Shown: positions 42,401 to 50,900 of the stretch, piece after piece
Layout: the number at the start of each line of letters is the position of its first letter
Position numbering within the stretch: the stretch's first letter is position 1
Source of the DNA: a virus
Strand: one strand, 5' to 3'
DNA length: 59,896 nucleotides
IMG/VR virus record: IMGVR_UViG_3300020391_000476
Location: 1-59,896 of that record
Notes under the pieces: model-generated
Seen by the model: only the letters and a program-made list of their open reading frames with translations
The model's database searches: none
Told to the model about the DNA's origin: nothing
Translations under genes and position numbers: made by a program

Positions 42401-43765
42401 AAACTTAAAAACATTAAATAGAAGTTTTGTAAAAATAGCTACAAAAGCGATAGCTGCTGGGCCAGTCAAAACATTCCCAATACCTCTAACTAAACCTTTT
42501 GCAAACGCATTACCTTCCTCTTCTCCTCCTCCTAATGCATTTTTTAAACTTTCTATAGCATTGCCGAACAGTCCAACTGCTTCGCCTAGATCTTGTTTTA
42601 TTGATAATTCACCGATTATTCCTACTAGTTCTTTTAATCCAGAACCAGCTTGCGAAGCCATAGCGGATATGCTTTTATTTAAAAGTTCGTTTTTTCTAGC
42701 TGCTTCTCCAGCTGCGTTAGCTGATATTTCAGTAGCTTGTTGTTGAATGCCTTGAGTTTTTGCTAGGTCAGCAAGAGCGGCTCTAAAAATGTTAGCTTGA
42801 AATATTCCAGCAGCAAACTGAACAATGTTTGATTGTTGACTTTGAGATAGTTCTTCAAAACCTTTCGCTATGTTCTTCAAAACTTTATCAGCTGGAAGAA
42901 CTGCTCCAGTTAGAGTTCTAACTGCAACGCCCATATCTTCTAGCTGCCTGATGGATTCTGGCCTTTGGATTCTCGTAAAAATAGTTTTAAGTCCATTACC
43001 AATAACCGCACCACCACGAGCAGTTGTTTGCTGCAAAGAAGTTATAATTCCAACTAAGTTATCAAGGTCAACGCCAGCATCAATAGCAACAGCCCCAGCT
43101 CGCTCCAGACCGTTAATTAAGTCTTCAGAGCTAACAGCAAATTTTACGTCTACCGCAGCGAGTTTGTCTATAATATCTGTTGTTGTTAGACCTGCTTCTC
43201 CGAAAGCATTTACTGCTGCAGTTAATCCAGAAACAGCCTCAGCCGCATCTAAGCTTGTGATACGAGTCAATGTAAGGGCATCATTGGTTCTTTTTAAAAC
43301 TTCTTCTACGCTTAAACCTTGACGAGAAAATTCAAGAGCGGCTTCAGCAGCAATATTGAAAGATTGAGCTGTGTTTTGAGCTACATCAAATAAACCCTGT
43401 CCAAACTTTTCGATCTGTTCATTTGAGGAATTTAAAACTACATTAATGTCCTGGAGAGTTTTTTCAAATCTAATGGTCTCTGCAACTAAAAATTTAAAAG
43501 AATCTGTTATTGCATTAATTATTCCAACTGAAGCTCCAAACGCTATAACACGAGCATTAGAAGCTTCTAAAGATTTGGTGAATTCATTTGCGGATGCTGT
43601 AATTCTACCAAGCGGCTGGGTAAAGCTTTTTCCGTTTACATTAAAAGATATATCTTTTCCTGAAACATTTTGTACAGTTTTGTTTATCTCTCTAGCAGCG
43701 CGATCCATGCTTCGTTTTACTGAAGCCATGTTTACTTTTAGATCAACATTTGCTCTTACTGCCAT
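30401..43765 (-). CDS. Giant tail tape measure protein with a motif-bounded cargo cassette
   Basis: 4,454 residues, among the longest genes expected in a phage. Residues 1-420 are a TMP core domain (ARVIAFGASVGIINAITDSF, GLTAAVNAFGEAGLTTTDII, TTARGGAVIGNGLKTIFTRI). A hydrophobic helix lies near 430-460 (GPAAIAFVAIFTKLLFNVF). Residues about 640-2320 hold ten segments delimited by 11 copies of G-x-x-P-N-F or close variants. Residues about 2320-3900 are long charged helices and coiled coils, with another Ala/Gly-rich hydrophobic patch near 2560. The C-terminus (FAKGGLVEGPGGIDNVPAML, TAGEYVVP) is a common TMP ending, partly repeated near 4240 (GGKIPSMLTRGEGFIPS). It sets tail length, is ejected before DNA and may form a channel. 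Start: ATG preceded by AAGGAACAAGG. Confidence 0.95.
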   Translation of the reverse strand: MAVRANVDLKVNMASVKRSMDRAAREINKTVQNVSGKDISFNVNGKSFTQPLGRITASANEFTKSLEASNARVIAFGASVGIINAITDSFKFLVAETIRFEKTLQDINVVLNSSNEQIEKFGQGLFDVAQNTAQSFNIAAEAALEFSRQGLSVEEVLKRTNDALTLTRITSLDAAEAVSGLTAAVNAFGEAGLTTTDIIDKLAAVDVKFAVSSEDLINGLERAGAVAIDAGVDLDNLVGIITSLQQTTARGGAVIGNGLKTIFTRIQRPESIRQLEDMGVAVRTLTGAVLPADKVLKNIAKGFEELSQSQQSNIVQFAAGIFQANIFRAALADLAKTQGIQQQATEISANAAGEAARKNELLNKSISAMASQAGSGLKELVGIIGELSIKQDLGEAVGLFGNAIESLKNALGGGEEEGNAFAKGLVRGIGNVLTGPAAIAFVAIFTKLLFNVFKFASGSLKDVLGIVTQKEKVRQIEESIVKVLGSNVQVTQALNRLEGDRVAQEQYILGIIEAQTNALAKQQQLASKLGPALLKRGITPDLSYDNTPGTLVDIDGDGVIRSAGGLLPQEKNTERKGAIEAGYSPGKVTKMKVPGMGEVIYNTAEKVKNFEGMKQPAIMPPQSSRAGRNYKEKFSDKHGFDPYASGGFIPNFAPRKGSDVNKVYQELKNAWLSGGYRMTNKELTDATGLPGAPDNPYKKAHSHFDRDFGAQLNKAGYTVNARPHTEYYQYLQTNKEKIAKFIQHHQDPEKKGIAIITDDDLMDKFLKQKNLKSASGHYFQAAVEAGGRSKISFANSVTSYRNQFVNRDKLVAPPIYLKDDSTYVGPPNSSPWANVSLESKGKSKVNATGKEIDSVFNGIKSGAPQSFLGLDKRFDINPLTKKELADFKKQNFSANVDHYGFAKMQGNPPKPVFLSYNTLANAPYSLNANGFEHAISDFKRRKRGLAGSPLDFIDVPGEAKFGPTAYKNTLDEHLTGKFLRHLIGTDSISWPPRAGYGSLGRLEYFHTESFGAPTMKHIEQRNKQAHNIKANLGLIPNFADDRTRSEKIQSALNDPANANIKFKAPANITPAQISRVLKVPMGEKNPNKYSDSQIKNAISETIQTRKNLELPGFENLDNVDVNSVLKKYKESIKGGKYYGNKDLSYSSGLVPNFVDKVQNGAIYYSKPHNKIVRVTRVDNDKKIARIKHHGMEKYKDEEVFFKDLEVVSPEQAKKYYQKKSSGLVPNFVDKVQNGAIYYSKPHNKIVRVTRVDNDKKIARIKHHGMEKYKDEEVFFKDLEVVSPEQAKKYYQKKSSGFVPNFASVTLKNNVTGNQEKMNLKGTPFQNFPKHIQDQIRRPDGSLGGGNIKFKTPSSNLKTSTFKNIGSYLEALGVDYIETTIPFDFIDLPVNKKGRMTNDTRKGLTEGTTKQRGNFAESKFLESDVGKEYLSTSLDDQAVVDAISSDGAPTEVKSGNIKLQNIFEKSIRRYSNKKFRDTLESVAAYHREPSRYENPNTKIGGFSTSGEIADALSQSIAQIEEDSIVKNLSTLARMGEYTIPGMTKEELESSIRGNNFRNDLLASGIGQDEKDILNRFGLNKGFVPNYKKLYQAYIGDNKNFRSNRTGDGWYFDSQKGTDAILDDWRNVVAKGRVSRDIEHLYAREYSISDSNLKEMTSGIYSSGNLRKLRVMSRAFQANNSLPNQYDEEWEDDLLNNSGEGFDEAYDEMEGRLGAYSRLRNTKKNDRLWKASMAGTKDNPRPLATYKNDGMFGPGYIIPDLGPGDAFRDGFTIEDDKKIRSIFSPNLNRDNYLIERKISGKHLDNKEFFEITSEVAKNPEKAMNASRRAGKEGMRQHVASQKSKGLIPNFAFKNSPVRLDGGFGRRGRIIQDEDTGSFMTYVKDGANVRDIDFLQSNKRGDAYKMIRGELEGKFMKRGGKYTSRSIKQQKSFKQGSSSNFEDLLYAFPQLRYRMQEGALTSGRLINEALGSSHKFNRIKDLESHVNKINRKDFQNTLGTKEIGNRILITDLSTGLEESKNRSKGLVPNFSKVTKTIKAQEDRVKGKGEFIGRGLSEGDKDIAFNMFDYFISKISGLSSSFGFNDARASLTGTPDDRNLIETFKTSGKSEKDLIQIAGSQRKLKNILDGYMLGHFETLLLAKGKFKEAKDPLMQGDLSKGLVPNFVKLNRKNLSDKDKMSDSKLLRKKWRDKMGEIAPYVKQIEKGGARIEIDPIISKLNEEANRIWDELQKLRGGQDYYIPNLADPLQEAIHREKSAGVPSSRIKIEKSSQLKSPMNPMGLAVTNTRDEPGGLAQGIRRAKKQRIDPKRHGIEVPNFATPVNKEEFDKILKDIVSKAESSFKDIEKTLDDIELGDLAKDLKKKFDDSIEKAKKTGNTKNVLNIKDEVETIRKKGVDKFINNPKQILDAQSQHSIGATKDNADKKMAQLEKATKELTSSIEEADIEVQQNTKSQGDNLVKLFALQSIISTTNGFLQEFAESTNTVTRTFAKLGTVASDTVASFVQIQMLGDELANFFESMGKKQKEDEEGGSSGVIEGVAGGAAAGGAARGSMFAGIRNMAARGAQAMQRFIKPVAAVVAGFKLADGVFKNFISDDKMGLYMYAMGSASEKAAHRLELMSKSIEATTAAIENLKKQEENKQKIVELEIKGSGRTIKEDQELLDLRVKSYDVEIAVAKSMAELQKEANEGGFAMRMFSEATKKAGKSTLDKADLESMLQQMKVFQAVVSTNESFANTTDSINNNDKLNDAGKSRGYSLAMLTRSLMDESQASKNEDLFKKLSQAGGEPDSMLERMNFGLKEGVSQEDFRNVFKTLHDGLEESESFFIMDENEAFRQAMKSFIDGFKKNDVSKSLRNLIQSNSEGIKELARRVVIEKHVSKMKMAAAKHENSLNKIINKQTSQRSKFLDEQNLIAKSKLLAEKQSLALEDIQNTEKLSTTNAREKLNQALLEQANKLLVTNNLAEMDVGSMKIALENLKEDLNSAGKRVIESAKTFEKINKGLNPENKITASKEDKETASRIIEQTKKQVEEQLKNVNNNPESTLELQKILTDLYSRLAKEGDENVTALVLASTNILKLREEQIKKIRESKLTEQQEIDAAKKAEAIARKELSLQMESENLTAKTLEGNKTLYKILKDRITDSKTLAKEIQESTMFDMQINDAKLEEYNLRKEIINDLTAQAVEAKIGKNTTELIENLPKRGLSKEEIKSFDPNVSGNELDDRQKKLRTTSILLLADKVGLESDGLVLSNLENDIQQSLIDLSGERKRIAEQKFKQEKSSLETQIQEKAEEIKLLKQSKKMGELVLANETADAERAATSSERKVEQLRNIEKRLELANFLVNSEFNELESQRLTEEAKFQIAANNGKLLGTVQEQLKLETSMLEKDAYLAALKSEQAQLLEGINERQKKAQELLDFSNKIDEARLAANRASIDQRALSGMVGADMQINRFNQRYDTRAAATQAINPNATAEDMLAFTEKLKEFNKTTNNGTEAIDALRVKMAEMQVSASNLKSDLVNTGIENLRTNMVQMFKDIGSGAKSVGDAYRDLGLGLAEAILDRMMQHNVDKIISNLTYAFTGVDPEKEANKFLMENNNAVSANTSALEKLRGQLMKGIIPPPPPEFSKEPTKETAEQIEQDRINNTFKPLLEGLDIKITDFTNAGIGLVESLSGAFEKIRQKLEEIKSEVDAKVDPVTNDTVKTTPFNEKGSGLELELSPDPPVYGTLRQLAKLERDATLNQEKLEVNKNNLKEAEQEKSLMDKPGFTIQNYAPMMPYVPYMPQTLPPTKVEATNYGKIDEEIKGIEEKIKNSTRQAKRHDRLSINKKRLGLPNENHIEQSIKHEEEITNLTAELKSKQAQRKTNTATISKLLEEKVSLAEIEKSIAYQINELEKQLYINKMRESAAQNAITIATEARAASLQQPSATTTTTDSPPAVEPTPPGKNFWGGKIQRFAKGGLVEGPGGIDNVPAMLTAGEYVVPKEEVQNFSGGGRATRFFKGATQAAVMTITADAVNKAMEDQSKKKGPPVFDMKRMNPLALGSDVSLKTGDPRMSGRALAKSQEMQEYKDYLLEKAAYEVDKKNAKFKKRMGYLQQAMGFISSFAVAEVTDILREPLRKTVDFISSPFVKTGKYIGNKASDFFNGDLGFGEYSDAYKAANKTGYDLSYNQIKNSFETGQPIEYTTNRGKKNATTRTLTPQDRRRVGPEGSISYQPGNFLKVTRTRTFDDRAFVDPTRPDSNNMESSYGRRTLRNNSGGKIPSMLTRGEGFIPSSTAKKIGYQNLESMNRTGSLPTIQGPSGIDKVGPVGLDEGDFIIRKSSTDKLMRDNPNTMRFAMQNPDGFRKSATGYYDGGIVGTGSQASFPSNQSNPESPKGNQPVNRIQPLIEAAKSSETEKTSAAQNNEITNNISVNVTIDSSGKESVEAQTPEGSYQQEQELAMKIKTRVLEVIREEKRLGGELDK
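39395..39580 (-). other. PD-(D/E)XK nuclease-like segment in the tape measure cassette
   Basis: Residues about 1395-1457. GNFAESKFLESDVGKEY supplies the helix with a conserved Glu, and AVVDAISSDGAPTEVKSGN supplies D-x(n)-E-x-K followed by the S/G-N often seen after the catalytic Lys. Spacing of about 35 residues between the Glu and the E-x-K fits the fold. The assignment is by pattern only; the segment lies between the motifs encoded at 39871 and 39021. Confidence 0.5.
39881..40324. repeat. Exact 222-bp tandem duplication within the tape measure gene
   Basis: The unit 39881-40102 is repeated at 40103-40324. I compared the two copies by eye and found no difference within the 222 bases. The length is 74 codons, so the frame is kept and two identical 74-residue segments result (each starting SSGLVPNFVDKVQNGAIYYS). 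Each carries one GxxPNF motif and a small strand-rich domain, possibly SH3/KOW-like (KIVRVTRVDNDKKIARIKHH). Lack of divergence points to a very recent duplication. Confidence 0.95.
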
Positions 43766-43780
43766 TTTCCTTGTTCCTTA

Positions 43781-43793
43781 TACTATAATACAC
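43781..43793 (-). promoter_or_regulatory. GTGTAT element before the tape measure gene
   Basis: Read leftward: GGTGTATTATAGTATAAGG, 28 bases before the ATG. It shares GTGTAT plus an AT-rich tail with elements before the genes at 53125, 56801 and 58961. It could be a phage late promoter. The sequence between it and the ATG contains the doubled Shine-Dalgarno AAGGAACAAGG. Confidence 0.4.
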
Positions 43794-43821
43794 CTAAAAC
43801 ATGAATTATTTAATCATTATG

Positions 43822-44949
43822 TTAAGTAGGGTCATACTCAGATATAATAGGCTTTATTGTTATGTTTTTATTTATTGTTAAATAAACATAATATTCACCA
43901 TATTCTTCGTCATACTCTTCATCTAAATCTTGTATTTGATTTTTTATATCATTTCCGTTTTCGTCTACGTAAGTAAATTCATCTATTTTGTATTTTGGTA
44001 CACCGTCATAATCTCCGTCGTGTTCTATAGAGTTATATCTAAATACATATTCACCGTCTTCGTCTGTGTATTCACTAATAAAAAACGATGCCTCAAGTTC
44101 TTCTCCATATGAAAAAGAATCAAAATCTCCTTCTACAATAACCACTGTTTCCTCTTCCACGGAATCATCTTCTAGTGCAAAGGGTATTCCATCTGATTCA
44201 CTTAAATTAAAATCTAATTCAACGGCTTGAAAATCTGCTATAGCAATCATGTTGTCTCTGTCTATTTTTATAGTAGTTTCAATAGAATATTTATCTGCTA
44301 TTTTTATGCCTATCCATTCTGTAAACTCGTGTGAGTCCGTATTAATTGCTTTAATTGGAGCGTCAGATAAGTAATCTTTTAACCCAGATAAAGTCTCATC
44401 AACCAAGCCTATTGGATCTCCGTTTTCATCAACCACGCTGCTTAGTGATAAATTAAACTTTGCAGGTTCGAAATTTGCATTTATAGTTATGTTTTTTTCA
44501 AGTAGTATGGATTGAACAGCAAGGCTTGGGTCTACAAAAGTATAATCATCAGAATCCCAACCTGTAAATACGTAACCAAAATCGACATTTAGCTCTATAT
44601 CTAAAAGATCTCCTAAAAAACCTCTTAAAGTTCCTATTACAGATCCATGGTCTGAATTAACAATAATTCCCAAAGTATCATGTATCTCGCACACATTGGT
44701 TGCGCATAATGTCAGCCTGCCTTCAAAATCTCTAGAATAAGCTGCGTAGGCCCAAACGCCAGGTCCCTCCACTTCATCTATGTATTGAGTTACAGTTAGA
44801 TCTCCTGTTTCAAATACTAGCTCCTCGTTATACAAGAAATCGCAGCCTCTAATGTTTTTTCCCTTAAACAACATAATTGCTTGTACATCACTTGTATGCA
44901 AAGGAATATCCCAATCCGCCAAAAGTTGATATTTAAAGTTATTACTCAT
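43822..44949 (-). CDS. Tail-associated protein: FN3-like domain plus InlB-B-type repeats
   Basis: 375 residues. The first ~105 residues (YQLLADWDIPLHTSDVQAIM, then GVWAYAAYSRDFEGRLTLCA) resemble a fibronectin-III-like sandwich and parallel the N-terminus of the 2,243-residue protein upstream. Residues ~110-250 contain two repeats of the divergent InlB-B type (DFGYVFTGWDSDDYTF, ITINANFEPAKFNLSL; HEFTEWIGIKIADKYSI, MIAIADFQ). The C-terminal 120 residues are very acidic. It overlaps the upstream gene by one base. Probably a smaller sister of the giant repeat protein, made by duplication and repeat loss. It lies between tube and tape measure genes. Confidence 0.65.
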   Translation of the reverse strand: MSNNFKYQLLADWDIPLHTSDVQAIMLFKGKNIRGCDFLYNEELVFETGDLTVTQYIDEVEGPGVWAYAAYSRDFEGRLTLCATNVCEIHDTLGIIVNSDHGSVIGTLRGFLGDLLDIELNVDFGYVFTGWDSDDYTFVDPSLAVQSILLEKNITINANFEPAKFNLSLSSVVDENGDPIGLVDETLSGLKDYLSDAPIKAINTDSHEFTEWIGIKIADKYSIETTIKIDRDNMIAIADFQAVELDFNLSESDGIPFALEDDSVEEETVVIVEGDFDSFSYGEELEASFFISEYTDEDGEYVFRYNSIEHDGDYDGVPKYKIDEFTYVDENGNDIKNQIQDLDEEYDEEYGEYYVYLTINKNITIKPIISEYDPT

Positions 44950-47900
44950 TATGCTTGAGGAGGTATTTCTAATACAAAAAATGATTCGTCTGCTGATATA
45001 GCTATTTTTGTCGCAGTCCCAGAATCTCTTGTGTCAAAAACAACAGCTTTACCAAAGAAATCAGGTTCTGACATATATATTTTATTCCAATAATCAAAGT
45101 TTTCTGAAGTGGAATTCCATTTATATATAAAAACTGTTTTTTCGCTTGGTGCGGATATAGCCAAATAGTCTCCTTCAAAAGCTATGTCGTAAGCAAAACC
45201 CAATCTTCCATTAGCAGTTGTTTGAAAGTCTGATGGTATTGTTATTGATTGAACATTTTCGTATTCAAACCAATCATATGTTGATGATGAATAATTTATG
45301 GTTATAGGTCTTCTGAGTAATACCTTAACCTCAGCAGGTTTGTCTGTTCTTCCAATACCCAGGGTTGGATTCGAATCTCTAGAGTTACTAATAACTGCTA
45401 TTGATCCGTCTGGGGATAACTTTACTTTTTTTCCATAATCACTGTTTGTGTTGTAGTCTCTTCCAAAATCTATTACTGGTTCCTGATCCACATCTAATGA
45501 TGGTGAATTCCATGCGCCTCGATAATTCATATAATCTTGAAATGTAGCTGGATTTTTTACAGAAGATGTATCGCTTGGATCTCTTAAACCTATACCCATT
45601 TTCATTATTGTTCCGTTTTCTTCATAAACACCTATGATCTTAGTTATAGATGTTTGTCGAAGCCAACCAGTATAAGTTAAATCTGAATTAGAAGGCCTCC
45701 ATACAGATGTAATAGCTACGAATATAGGATTTGTTGCAGAAGACGTATCTAATGTTGGGCTATCTCTGGATACATCAATAGATCTTCCAAATTGAGAGAA
45801 TGATCCATCGGTAGACTGACCGCCTATATCGGTTGAGCCAAGATTAAATGTTATATAATTTAAATCTCCTTTTCCGTGATCTTGGTCGTCCCAATCTTCT
45901 TCTGTATATTGGGCTATAGCTGTATTATTTGCGTAAGCATTAGGGACTACATGTACTATGTTTGAATCTTCTGGGGCAACATTAGGTGCGAATAAGGGGA
46001 TTGTTTGCCCGTACTGAGGGTCCCGATTAGCACCTGTTACATTAGAAGTTGAAGGCAGAAAATTATCCACGCTACTTGGACAAGAATAAGCTACAAAATT
46101 TTTAGCAATACATATTGAATGCCCGAAGAAAGTTTTTTTACTCTGCCTACTAAAAGTATAATTGATATCTGAAGCATTAGGGGTATGGATTACATTTGTT
46201 CCTGACATTATTCCTATATTTCCGTCGCTGTCTATATTTGAAACTGTTCCTAAAGTAAGGCTGCCATATTCGGTAGACCCAAAAGGTGTATATGTTTCTG
46301 TAGAGAGTCCCGATGTACTCGAGGCTGTTGCTATAGTGGTTTTTAAATAATCCCCTGGGTTTCCACACATTATTTTTGTTCCATCTGGAGAAACAACTAG
46401 CCTGCCTTTGTGCCCTTTTATGAATTCTAGTTGCAATCGTCCCGAGAAGGAGCTAAATATATTTTTAGCGTAGTTAAAATAACTTATTCCTTCAGCACCC
46501 CTATTATCTCTATACCCAGATAGACTTTCTTCGCTGGTAAGTAAAGTTTCTATTTGATTTCCCGAATTATCTTTATTAATTATTCTGATCGCAGCTATAG
46601 GACTCGTCCCATCTTCTATACTACTGTCGGAGTAACCCATTGAACTTGTGTGCCCTGTTACATCTTTTACTCTTGAAACAGTAGGGACATATAAGGAAGA
46701 TAAAACTACTGCGCCTGCATCTTTTGTCATTGCGAGCATATTTCTATCGATTTCTTGACCTCTGTTTCCATCAGAGGAAATAATTGGGAATAATATATTA
46801 CCTCCACCATCTCTAGGCAGCGGTATAGCCTCCAGATATAACTCTATGGTAGTATCTCCTAATATATTAATGCTTTGGTTTTGTTCGTTTGAGTTAAAAT
46901 TTGTAGGAGTGGTGCCGCTGGTCACGCTCCATCTTGTAAATTTGTAACCTTGATTGGGGGTAGCTGCTATATTTGCTACTTCATTATACAAGTAAGTTCC
47001 AGCTCCTGCAGCTGAACCCCAACTTGAATCATTTATAATAATAGTAAGCGTATAAGGTGTTCCTATGAATACTGGCCTTATTTTAGTATCCCCAGTTAAC
47101 CTTATAGTGTCCGAAGCTGAACCATTAAAGTCTTGCCAATTATTCGCAGAAACTTCATATTCCCATTTTGAAAATTGAAAATTAGAGTTTGCATTTGCTT
47201 GTAATGTGATATCTTGAAAAGCATTGTAGCTTCCATTGTTTGTGCTTCCAGAAGTGTTTCCATTGGCTCCCTGAATAATAGTAAAAGAATATAACTTGAA
47301 GCTAAAGTTGGCCTCCAGAGCTACATCACTTTCTATTTGTATATTAGAAGATGATGCAGAAGGAATATTTCCTTTTAAATTTCCTGAAATTAAACTCCAA
47401 TTGTCAAAATTAAGATGATTTGGTGGGGTAACGCTTAATGATATTAAATCGTCCAAAAAATATGGCCCAGTATTACTTGGACTATAAGTAAAATCAGGCG
47501 CACTTTGAGGGTATGTTGTAGGATAGCCTGCTGTTATTGATAACTCATATCCCTGATACACTATGTAATCGATAGTAACATCATCTGTTAGATTAATTGT
47601 TGTTCCTTCAGGCCAAACCGTTGAAGGTTCTGAGGATAAAGCACTTGCGGTACCTTGCGTTATTTCCCAGCTTTGAAATTCTTGATTATTGGGTACACTA
47701 ATTGATGGTATAGTTATTGCACTATTTCCTTCTATTACATTTTGAGTATACTCATTTACAGGCGATCCGTTGTCCACTATTTTCCTGATAGTAAAGACAT
47801 AACTCTCTAGAGCTCTTAAGTAAAAACTTAATATAGTATCTTCATTTATAGTTATTTCTTGATCGTCTGTATTGTTCTTGTCAAAAGATTGGCTTCCTGA

Positions 47901-50900
47901 TTCTACTACTGTATCTATAGTGTATCCATTCAGAGATGGCCACTCCACATTTACATCAACCGTTCCTCCTTCGTTTATTGTTTCAAGAAGAGTTGTTTCA
48001 GCTATACTCATTGATTGGTCTAATATTCCTCCAACATAAACGTTTTTAGTGAATTTGATTTCTTTCTTAAATGTAGCTATCAGCGTTAAGTCGCCATATA
48101 AAGATAAATTAAAACTTGAGCCTCCACTAAAAGCCGAACCAGCTACTACTCCTGTTGCTTGAGAAGATACTATTTCCCATTGGTAAAACTGATACCCGCT
48201 GGATGCCAGGTGCTCTATCGTTACATTTTCTGTGGCATTTAATGTTTTAGAAACACTGGCGCTTTTTGATTCGCTTAAAAATCCTACGGTTCCTTGGTTT
48301 GTCTCTGATTGCAATGTTAGTACGTATTGCGATTCTTCGTACACAGCTTCTATTTCTGTGTCTTCAGTTATTCTTATTGTAGAAGAATTTGAGCTTAAGT
48401 TTGAACCGCTGCCTAATGATCCAGCCACTAATCTCCAATTTAAAAAAGAAAAATTATTTATATTTGAAGCATTAAGAGTTGGTGTGGTTTCTATATTGAT
48501 ATCTTCTGTAGATAAATATCCTCCTGCGCCAGAAAGCGAACCTGCTCCAGGGATATTTATAGAAAGAGAAAGAACAAAAACCTTTTCTACTTTGACTATA
48601 ACATCATAATCCCTGTCCATTGCAAATTCTTGATTTGAAGATGTTAACGTTGACTGTGTTGCTCCTCCATTTATAGTCATGCTTAAAAATCTGTAACCAA
48701 TATTAATTGATGATTCTATGTCTATTGTAACGTCAGAATTTTCAGTATAAAGGCTGCTTGTGCTTACATCGTTTGCATCTGGATATTCTATTGTAATGTT
48801 AAGGTTATACCTATTTTCAAAAATCGCCTCTAATTCAAGATCTCCATAATCAGCTAAATTAATAGATGTATCTTGACTCGTTGAGAACAAATCTCCATTC
48901 GATTTTCTCCATTCTTTAAAAACATTTTTTATAGGGTCAATAGGTTCTGCTTTTAGAGATATTGATTCTAATGTATTATATTGACCGTCAAGTGATGTAC
49001 CCACGATAGTTCCTCTCGAAGAATCTACTGTGGTAGAAAAATTATACAATACATAATCTAAGTGAGCTGTTATAGTTACATCTCCAGAGATTTTTATAGT
49101 ATTTGATGTTTGATTGTTTATTAATCCAGTAACCAGACTTGAATTTGTAGTGCTATAATCATTTAAAAATTGATAAGTAGGTATGGCGGCATTAGCATTG
49201 TTTAATGAAAGCTCGATATCTATATTTTCCGTGCTTCTGAAAAAATCATTAGTATCTCCATGTGAAAAACTTGCTGCACCAGGCAAGTCTATCAATAATG
49301 TTAGTTCATTACTTCTTAACGCATGAAATTTTATGATTGAATTTTCAACAAGATCTATTGTTTTATCTCCAAAAACTTCTGGTTGATTTATGGTAACGTT
49401 GCCACTTTCCACTTCCCACCTATCAAATTCATGTCCAACTGAAATATTTAATGGGCTCACGGTTATTGAACTTGGTTCATTTTCTTTTCTTGAGTAAGTA
49501 ACCTGCTTTGAAGTATCTTCTACTCCGCCTTCAATATATTTTACCGTTAATACATATACAGCTAAGAAGTAAGCCTTTAAACTTAGATTTCCATAATTTC
49601 CTAAAGTGAAGTTTGTTAAAGAAAAATTAGCTCCAGCAATTAAACTGTAGTCAGAGGAAACGACTTCCCATCTGTCAAATATACTGCCTCCTTTAGGAGA
49701 AGTAGATATTGTGATGCTTTCAAATACATCATAATCAGGCCCACCAGTTTTAGATACAGTTCCTTTAGAGTTATCTTCGCTTGATACTGTTAATGTATAT
49801 TCAATAGTTTCTACATTTGCTGTTATGGTTGTGTCTTCTACGATACTCACTGTCCCAGATTTAGCGCTTGGAAGACTAAGACTTTGAGAGCTTTGCCAAT
49901 TAAGGAAATTATAAGCTGGAGCAACCGTAGGATTATTTAGTGTGACTGATATACTTATATTTTCATGGCTTCTAAAAACGTAATCACCTTCGCCTGTTAA
50001 ATTAACGGCGGATGGAATATTTGATGTTAATATTAAAGAATAAACTTCAAGCACATATAACTTTACTGTGGCATCATCATCTAGAGTATGTGATAAGTTT
50101 TCACTTGTATATTCTGGCTGATCTGAAGGCAGATCAACAACCCATTTTTCAAATTGATATTTTCCAGCAGGTTTTACAGTTTCATAATTTAAAGAGAGCT
50201 GATTATTTACTTCATCGTATCCATTGTTAAGTGGGGTCAGAGAGCTGACACTTGGAATAATTCTGTTTACCCCAGTATAAAAAATCTGTAAGTAAACAGT
50301 GAAAAATTTTATAAATACAGCATGCAATTCGGCATCGCTTAATATACTAATAGAAGAATTTGCCGAAGATGCTCCAGTTACATTTCCTGCTATCAACTCC
50401 CATCCATCAAACCGATGAGAACTATTTGCGGCTGCTGTTATGTCAAAAGGGTTATTAATGCTTTCTATATTTGCAGTTATAGTATTACCAGAGGTGGATT
50501 GATCAGTTGCATTAATTGAGATTGAACCTCTTGCGCTTGATCCTGCTATACCATTCGGTCCCATTATCTTTAAAGCAATTTGAAAAACTTTTGTAAAAAA
50601 AGCTTTTAAATTTACATTACCTTTTATCTTTAAATCGTTGTAAGTTATAGGGTCTAAAGAGGTGAGGCCTTCTGGAACAGATTCTGGATCACCTTCTCTT
50701 ATTTTGCTAGAACCTCGAGTTATTGTCCAACCTTTAAATTTTGTTTTTTCTGAGATAGGTTTTGCAACCAAAGCAATGTCATCAAAGCACGAATATTCTC
50801 CTTCCCCGCTTACTTCTCCTATTTCTGGAATATTGCTTGAAAGTTTTAATTCTGATATTTTTTCTTTGTAACTAGCGCTTAGCACATAATTTTGATCTAC

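Noticed and set aside
30689-43829. Many plus-strand open frames of 60-190 codons inside the tape measure gene, for example 34086-34619 and 36396-36962
   Set aside because: They are the reverse-strand shadow of an AT-rich coding sequence: rich in Ser, Phe and Leu, no ribosome-binding sites, no recognisable domains. The opposite frame is clearly coding.
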